Below are positions 34,262 to 40,912 of a DNA stretch of 40,912 nt, piece after piece. The stretch is from the NCBI GenBank assembly GCA_019635285.1, contig JAHBZS010000044.1:1-40912 (forward strand). Direction: 5' to 3'. The stretch comes from Rubrivivax sp. (lineage in GTDB: Bacteria > Pseudomonadota > Gammaproteobacteria > Burkholderiales > Burkholderiaceae_C). Within the stretch, counting starts at the first letter, position 1. Every line of letters begins with the position of its first letter. The position numbers and the translations under genes were made by a program. The notes below the pieces were generated by a model, which did no database searches, had not been told where the DNA came from, and saw only the letters and a program-made list of their open reading frames with translations.

Positions 34262-35395
34262 ATGAGCGCCGCGCAATGGCGCCGCGCGATGAACACGCGG
34301 GGCGACGCCGCGCGCCCGGCGCCGCCCTTGCGCGCCGTGTCGGCGCCCGCCGCCGCGCCGCCGGCGCACGGCGACCTGCCGCTGTGGATGCAGCGCCTGT
34401 GGCGCCGGCTGTCGCTGCGGCATGTGCTGGTCGCGCTGTTCGTGCTGGCCTATCCGGCCGTCGCCTCGCCCTTCTTCACCTACCAGATCGGCGCGCAGTC
34501 GCTGGCGCTGGGGCTGGTGGCGCTGTCGCTGACCTTCCTGGGCGGCTACGGCGGCATGGTCTCGCTGGCGCAGATGACCATCGCCGGCATGGCCGGCTAC
34601 ATGGTGGCGATCTTCGGCAGCTCCAGCGCCACCACCATCAGCCTGGGCTGGCCCTGGGGCCTGGCCGTGGTCGCGGCGTTGCTGGTGGCCACCGTGTTCG
34701 CCACGCTGGTGGGCTGGCTGTCGGTGCGCACCGAGGGCATCTACACGATCATGATCACGCTGGCCATCGGCGTGGCCACCTTCTACCTGACGCAGCAGAA
34801 CTACTCGCTGTTCAACGGCTTCCAGGGCTTCAGCAAGGTGTTCGCGCCCACCGTGCTGGGCGTGGATTTCCGCGAGCCGTTGCCCTTCTACTGCCTGGTG
34901 CTGGCCTGCGCGCTGCTGGGCTACGGCTTCGTCAAGTGGCTGGCGCGCGCGCCCTTCGGCGTGGCACTGCAGGGCATCCGCGACAACCCGCGGCGCATGG
35001 AATCGCTGGGCTTCCACGTCACCGCGCACCGCGTCGCCGCCTATGCGCTGGCCGGCTTCATGGCCGCGGTGGGCGGCGTGCTGCTGGTCTGGTACAACAA
35101 CCGCATCTCCCCGGGGTCGATCAACACCGGCGCGATGATCAACATCCTGATCATCGCCGTGCTCGGCGGCATGCGCCACCCGATCGGCCCCTTCGTCGGC
35201 GCCATCGCCTTCGTGCTGCTGCAGAACTTCGCCATCGACCTGGTCGACCGCGAGCGCTTCAACCTCGTCATCGGCGGCGTCTTCCTCGCCATCGTGCTGT
35301 TTTCCCCCGACGGCCTGCTCGGGCTGTGGGCGGCGCTGCGCGCCCGCCTCGGCCCGCGTTCCGGCCACTTTTCCAACCCAAGGAGACAGAAGTGA
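34262..35395 (+). CDS. Branched-chain-type ABC transporter permease (LivM family)
   Basis: This 377-residue membrane protein begins with an unusually long cytoplasmic Ala/Pro/Arg-rich tail (about 1-50) before the first membrane segment. LivM motifs follow: LALGLVALSLTFLGGYGGMVSLAQ, later GIRDNPRRMESLG, and ISPGSINTG then VLGGMRHPIGPFVGA. It pairs with LivH to form the channel. The GGGAG site supports 34262 over an upstream in-frame start. Its stop overlaps the GTG start of the binding protein by 4 nt. Confidence 0.92.
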   Translation: MSAAQWRRAMNTRGDAARPAPPLRAVSAPAAAPPAHGDLPLWMQRLWRRLSLRHVLVALFVLAYPAVASPFFTYQIGAQSLALGLVALSLTFLGGYGGMVSLAQMTIAGMAGYMVAIFGSSSATTISLGWPWGLAVVAALLVATVFATLVGWLSVRTEGIYTIMITLAIGVATFYLTQQNYSLFNGFQGFSKVFAPTVLGVDFREPLPFYCLVLACALLGYGFVKWLARAPFGVALQGIRDNPRRMESLGFHVTAHRVAAYALAGFMAAVGGVLLVWYNNRISPGSINTGAMINILIIAVLGGMRHPIGPFVGAIAFVLLQNFAIDLVDRERFNLVIGGVFLAIVLFSPDGLLGLWAALRARLGPRSGHFSNPRRQK

Positions 35396-36642
35396 AAGTG
35401 ACCAAACGAGTGTGGGTGCGTTCGATCCTGGGCGCGGCGGCCGCCGCCGCGCTGGCCGGCCCGGCCTGGGCGCAGGACACGATGAAGATCGGCCTGCTGG
35501 CCACGCTGGAAGGCCCGTTCGCGGCGCCGGGACAGGACGGCATGCGCGGCGCCGACCTGGCGCTGAAGCAGAAGAACGGCATGGCCGGCGGCAAGAAGAT
35601 CGAATTCGTCAAGGTCTCGTCCGACGCCACGCCGGACAAGGCGGTGGCGGCCACGCGCAAGGCGGTGGAGCAGGACAAGGTGCAGATCATGATCGGCCCG
35701 CTGTCCGGCGACGAGGGCGTGGCGGTGAAGAACTACGCCAAGACGCAACCCAACATCACCTTCGTCAACGGCTCGTCGGGCGCGCAGGCCACCACCTTGG
35801 TCGACCCGGCGCCCAACTTCTACCGCTTCAACACCGAAGGCGCGCAGTGGATGGTCGGCCTGGGCGAGCATGCGCTCGGCAAGGGCTACAAGAAGATGTT
35901 CCTGATCTCCGAGGACTACGGCTTCCCGTACAGCCAGGTGCAGGGCTTCATGGCCAGCTACTGCGCCAAGGGCGGCAAGGTGGTCGACAAGGCCTGGGTG
36001 CCGCTGGGCACCAAGGACTACGCTTCGGTGATCGCCAAGATCCCCAAGGACGTGGACGCGCTGCTGGTGGTGCTGGGCGGCTCCGACGCGGTGAACTTCC
36101 TGACGCAGTACGAGCAGGCCGGCGGCACCAAGCCGATGGTCGGCGGCTCCATCACCGTGGACCAGACGGTGCTCAACTACAAGGGCAAGCGCCGCGAGTC
36201 GCTGCTGGGCACGGCGTCGGCCGGGCCGATGGCCGATTCGATCGACACCCCCGAGTGGAAGAAGTTCGTCGCCGACTACAAGGCCAACTTCAAGGACGGC
36301 TTCCCCAGCCCGTCGCTGTTCGCCTATCTGTACTACATCAACACCAAGGCCGCGCTGGATGCGCTGGACGTGGTCAAGGGCGACCTGTCCAACGGCCAGA
36401 AGGCCTACCGCGACGCGCTGCAGAAGACCAACTTCAAGGGCCCCGCCGGCGACGTGAAGATCGACGCCAACCGCAACGGCGTCGGCACCACCTACATCAC
36501 CGAAGTGACGAAGGCGCCGGACGGCAGCTTCTACAACAAGGTGGTCAAGTCGGTGCCGGACGTGACCGAGACGCTGGGTCTGTCCGAGGCCGAGTTCAAG
36601 AAGATGGGCCTGGGCTCGCGCGACGTGCCCAACTGCCCCTGA
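35392..36642 (+). CDS. ABC transporter substrate-binding protein (LivJ/K family)
   Basis: This 416-residue protein has a signal peptide (VKVTKRVWVRSILG and an Ala-rich core, cleaved at AWAQ-DT) and a type-1 periplasmic binding fold starting MKIGLLATLEGPFAAPGQDG. AGGAGA lies before GTG 35392, inside the LivM 3' end; another GTG at 35398 is possible. It binds the solute and delivers it to LivH/LivM. Conserved pocket segments such as NGSSGAQATTL and FRFNTEG-like FYRFNTEGAQW are present. The operon enzymes suggest an amide-containing or cyclic ligand and not a simple amino acid; that is inference. Confidence 0.92.
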   Translation: MKVTKRVWVRSILGAAAAAALAGPAWAQDTMKIGLLATLEGPFAAPGQDGMRGADLALKQKNGMAGGKKIEFVKVSSDATPDKAVAATRKAVEQDKVQIMIGPLSGDEGVAVKNYAKTQPNITFVNGSSGAQATTLVDPAPNFYRFNTEGAQWMVGLGEHALGKGYKKMFLISEDYGFPYSQVQGFMASYCAKGGKVVDKAWVPLGTKDYASVIAKIPKDVDALLVVLGGSDAVNFLTQYEQAGGTKPMVGGSITVDQTVLNYKGKRRESLLGTASAGPMADSIDTPEWKKFVADYKANFKDGFPSPSLFAYLYYINTKAALDALDVVKGDLSNGQKAYRDALQKTNFKGPAGDVKIDANRNGVGTTYITEVTKAPDGSFYNKVVKSVPDVTETLGLSEAEFKKMGLGSRDVPNCP

Positions 36643-36661
36643 GCGACGCAGGCGCGCACCG

Positions 36662-37488
36662 ATGGCCTCGATCACCACGCTGCGGCCGCGCGCGGCCGGC
36701 GGCTCTGCCCCCGGCGCGGCGCGCGCGCCGGCCGGGCAGCTGCTGTCCGGCGATGCGCTGATCCTGCGCGGGGTGTCGCGCGTCTTCGGTGCGCTGCGCG
36801 CGGTCGACGACGTGTCGCTGGCGGTGGCGGCGGGCCAGAAGTACGCGATCCTGGGCAGCAACGGCGCGGGCAAGACCACGCTGTTCAACGCCATCACCGG
36901 CGACTTCCCGCCCAGCGCCGGCAGCATCCACTTCTTCGGCGAGGACATCACCGAGCTGCCGCCGCACGAACGCATCCGCAAGGGGCTGCGGCGCACCTAC
37001 CAGTCGTCGCTGCTGTTCCGCGAGCTGACGGTGCGCGACAACCTGTTCCTGGCGGTGCGCGGCGTGTCCAGCGGCCGCTTCGCGCTGCGCCGCGCGCACG
37101 CCGGCCACCCCAGCAGCGTGGCCACGCAGGACCTGCTGGAGCGCGCGCGCCTGGCGCATCTGGCCGACGAGAAGGTGGCCAACCTGGCGCACGGCCAGCA
37201 GCGCCAGCTGGAGATCGGCATGGCGCTGGCCGGCGCGCCGCGGCTGATCCTCTTCGACGAGCCGGCCGCCGGCCTGTCGCCGGCCGAGCGGCGCGAGCTG
37301 GTGGCGCTGCTGCGCTCGCTGCCCGCGCACATGAGCTTCGTGCTCATCGAGCACGACCTGGACATCGCGCTCAGCGTCACCGAACGCGTGACCGTGATGC
37401 ACAACGGGCGCGTGCTGAAGACCGGCACGCCGGGCGAGATCGAGAACGACGCCCAGGTGCAGGCCATCTACATGGGGAGCAAGCACTG

Positions 37489-37489
<1 letters not shown>
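36662..37489 (+). CDS. ABC transporter ATP-binding protein (LivG family)
   Basis: This 275-residue ATPase has Walker [10 protein letters not shown] (65-73), signature [10 protein letters not shown] (176-185), Walker [13 protein letters not shown] (195-206) and switch His231. The first ~30 residues are a nonconserved Ala/Gly/Pro tail before the fold begins. Length is slightly above the family's ~255. It shares its last base with the LivF-fusion gene start (TGATG), so the two ATPases are translationally coupled, as a heterodimer would need. Confidence 0.93.
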
Positions 37490-39726
<2,237 letters not shown>

Positions 39727-39737
39727 GGAACCCCACC

Positions 39738-40568
39738 ATGCCCCGCATCGCCCGCGCCACCTTGCTCGAACGCTTCCGCGCCAAGATCGCCGCCGGCAAG
39801 CCGCTGATCGGCGGCGGCGCCGGCACCGGCCTGTCCGCCAAGTGCGAAGAAGCCGGCGGCATCGACCTGATCGTCATCTACAACTCCGGCCGCTATCGCA
39901 TGGCCGGCCGCGGCTCGCTGGCCGGCCTGCTGCCGTTTGGCAACGCCAATGAGATCGTCAGGGAGATGGCGCGGGAAGTCGTTACGGTGGTCAAGCATAC
40001 TCCGGTGCTGGCTGGCGTGTGCGCGGTCGATCCGTTCCTGCTGCGCGATCAGTTCCTAGAGGAACTGCGGCAGTTGGGCTATGTCGGCATTCAGAACTTT
40101 CCCACGGTGGGGCTGATCGACGGCAACTTCCGCGCCAACTTGGAAGAGACTGGCATGGGCTATGGTCTGGAGGTGGATTGCGTGGCGGCCGCGCACGACC
40201 TGGATCTGCTGACAACACCTTACGTTTTCGATGAAGGGCAGGCGGTGGCGATGACCGAGGCGGGCGCTGACATATTGGTGGCCCATATGGGCTTGACCAC
40301 CGGCGGAGCGATCGGCGCTGAATCCGCGCTGAAATTGGAGGATTGCGTGCAGCGTGTCAATGCCATCGCCGCCGCTGGGCGGTCGATCCGGTCTGATGTG
40401 ATTATTTTGTGTCATGGTGGGCCCATTGCCATGCCAGAGGATGCCCAGTTCATGTTGGATCGGTGTGATATCCATGGCTTCTACGGAGCCAGTTCGATGG
40501 AGCGGCTACCAACCGAAGTGGCTATCAAGGGTCAGGTAGCTGATTTCGTGAAGCTGAAACTCTCATAG
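39738..40568 (+). CDS. TIM-barrel PEP-hydrolase family protein (Tm-1 C-terminal type)
   Basis: This 276-residue protein is a TIM-barrel enzyme of the phosphoenolpyruvate-hydrolase-like family. Conserved segments are [21 protein letters not shown] (split as GGGAGTG 25-31 and AKCEEAG 34-40), [19 protein letters not shown] (48-66), VCAVDP near 94 and HMGLTTGG near 185. It matches the C-terminal half of plant Tm-1, whose N-terminal half is the domain just upstream; bacterial pairs of this kind may form one enzyme. Codon usage is strongly G/C-ending for codons 1-66 and then changes sharply: by hand count about 6% of codons end in A/T before, about 30% after. The frame stays open and the protein looks complete. 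Confidence 0.9.
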   Translation: MPRIARATLLERFRAKIAAGKPLIGGGAGTGLSAKCEEAGGIDLIVIYNSGRYRMAGRGSLAGLLPFGNANEIVREMAREVVTVVKHTPVLAGVCAVDPFLLRDQFLEELRQLGYVGIQNFPTVGLIDGNFRANLEETGMGYGLEVDCVAAAHDLDLLTTPYVFDEGQAVAMTEAGADILVAHMGLTTGGAIGAESALKLEDCVQRVNAIAAAGRSIRSDVIILCHGGPIAMPEDAQFMLDRCDIHGFYGASSMERLPTEVAIKGQVADFVKLKLS

Positions 40569-40580
40569 TCGGATTGGCAC

Positions 40581-40912
40581 CATGACATCTCGAATCTTCC
40601 TTTTGCTTACTTCGGTCACCTTATTGATGCTGCCTGCTGGCACACGCGCAGAAGCGCAAGAAGCTGCCAAGCAAAGCCCCGCCAAAGTGTCCTTTGTCGG
40701 CTCGATTATCGATGCCGATACCCATCAGCCGATTGCCGCAAGAGTATACATTCAAGATTCTCACGGAAACTGGCTATTCGTGCGTTCGGCAACCGATCTG
40801 GGATCGGCTTGGCCCTATTCAGAGGAGTGGGTGCCGATGCCGCAGTCTGTGGAAAGGCATACAACGGTATCAGCTCACCCGTTTACGATCAGCCTGCCGC
40901 CTGGGGAGTACC
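40581..40912 (+). CDS. Secreted protein with carboxypeptidase-regulatory-like domain (partial)
   Basis: The gene runs off the window; 110 codons are visible. Residues 1-24 are a signal peptide (MTSRIFLLLTSVTLLMLPAG). From about 33 the sequence FVGSIIDADTHQPIAARVYI has the pattern of a carboxypeptidase-regulatory-like beta-sandwich repeat, and TTVSAHPFTISLPPGEY closes one such module. This module occurs at the N-terminus of some secreted metallohydrolases of the CehA/McbA type; that link is from memory and weak. Base composition is clearly lower in GC than the main window, continuing the shift that begins inside the preceding gene. It starts 12 nt after that gene's stop. Confidence 0.7.

Overview
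The window is GC-rich DNA with strong third-position G/C bias, tightly packed genes and many stop/start overlaps. Gene content (LysR, AraC and TetR regulators, several ABC transporters, acyl-CoA catabolism, Liv-type uptake) and style fit a Burkholderiales betaproteobacterium of the Rubrivivax/Leptothrix/Variovorax type. That assignment is by general resemblance, not by a marker gene. I see no rRNA, tRNA or CRISPR array.

Layout. (1) 1-2.6 kb: an IS91-like mobile module, with a tyrosine recombinase followed 7 nt later by an HUH transposase, then about 430 nt of noncoding DNA with a long inverted repeat. (2) 2.6-7.7 kb, minus strand: a ferric-iron/polyamine-type ABC importer (binding protein, double-domain permease, ATPase) with a LysR regulator gene at its 3' end. 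(3) 7.9-9.5 kb, minus strand: a small membrane protein and an AraC-type regulator. (4) 9.66-16.8 kb, plus strand: a secreted arylsulfatase followed by seven exported or envelope proteins (a small basic-domain secreted protein, a 94-residue secreted protein, a DUF2092-like protein, a YGG-repeat protein, an OmpA-type lipoprotein and two predicted outer-membrane barrels). It diverges from the AraC gene across a perfect palindrome. (5) 16.8-27.0 kb, minus strand: an acyl-CoA catabolic operon (SDR, HMG-CoA-synthase-like/DUF35 fusion, SCP2-type thiolase, two acyl-CoA dehydrogenases, nitronate-monooxygenase-like flavoprotein, enoyl-CoA hydratase), then a ketopantoate-reductase-like and an AstE/AspA-like gene. 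(6) 27.06-27.9 kb, plus strand: a VanX-like dipeptidase. (7) 27.9-40.6 kb: a TetR gene divergent from a long plus-strand operon: FAH-family enzyme, alpha/beta hydrolase, two tandem paralogous amidohydrolases, then a full branched-chain-type ABC importer (LivH, LivM, binding protein, LivG, LivF). The LivF ATPase is fused to a Tm-1-like UPF0261 domain, and the next gene is a TIM-barrel PEP-hydrolase-family protein. (8) 40.58 kb to the end: the 5' part of a secreted protein gene.

The most interesting system is region 7. The two halves of the tomato antiviral protein Tm-1 (UPF0261 domain and TIM-barrel domain) appear here as a fusion to an ABC ATPase and as the adjacent gene, inside a catabolic/uptake operon with two amidohydrolases. 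The second point is the HMG-CoA-synthase-like protein, whose catalytic cysteine position holds glutamine by my hand alignment.

A caution: near position 39,936, inside the PEP-hydrolase gene, codon usage shifts abruptly from very G/C-ending to mixed, and the remaining ~970 nt stay that way. This may be a recombination junction or a chimeric assembly join, so linkage of the last kilobase to the rest should not be taken for granted.
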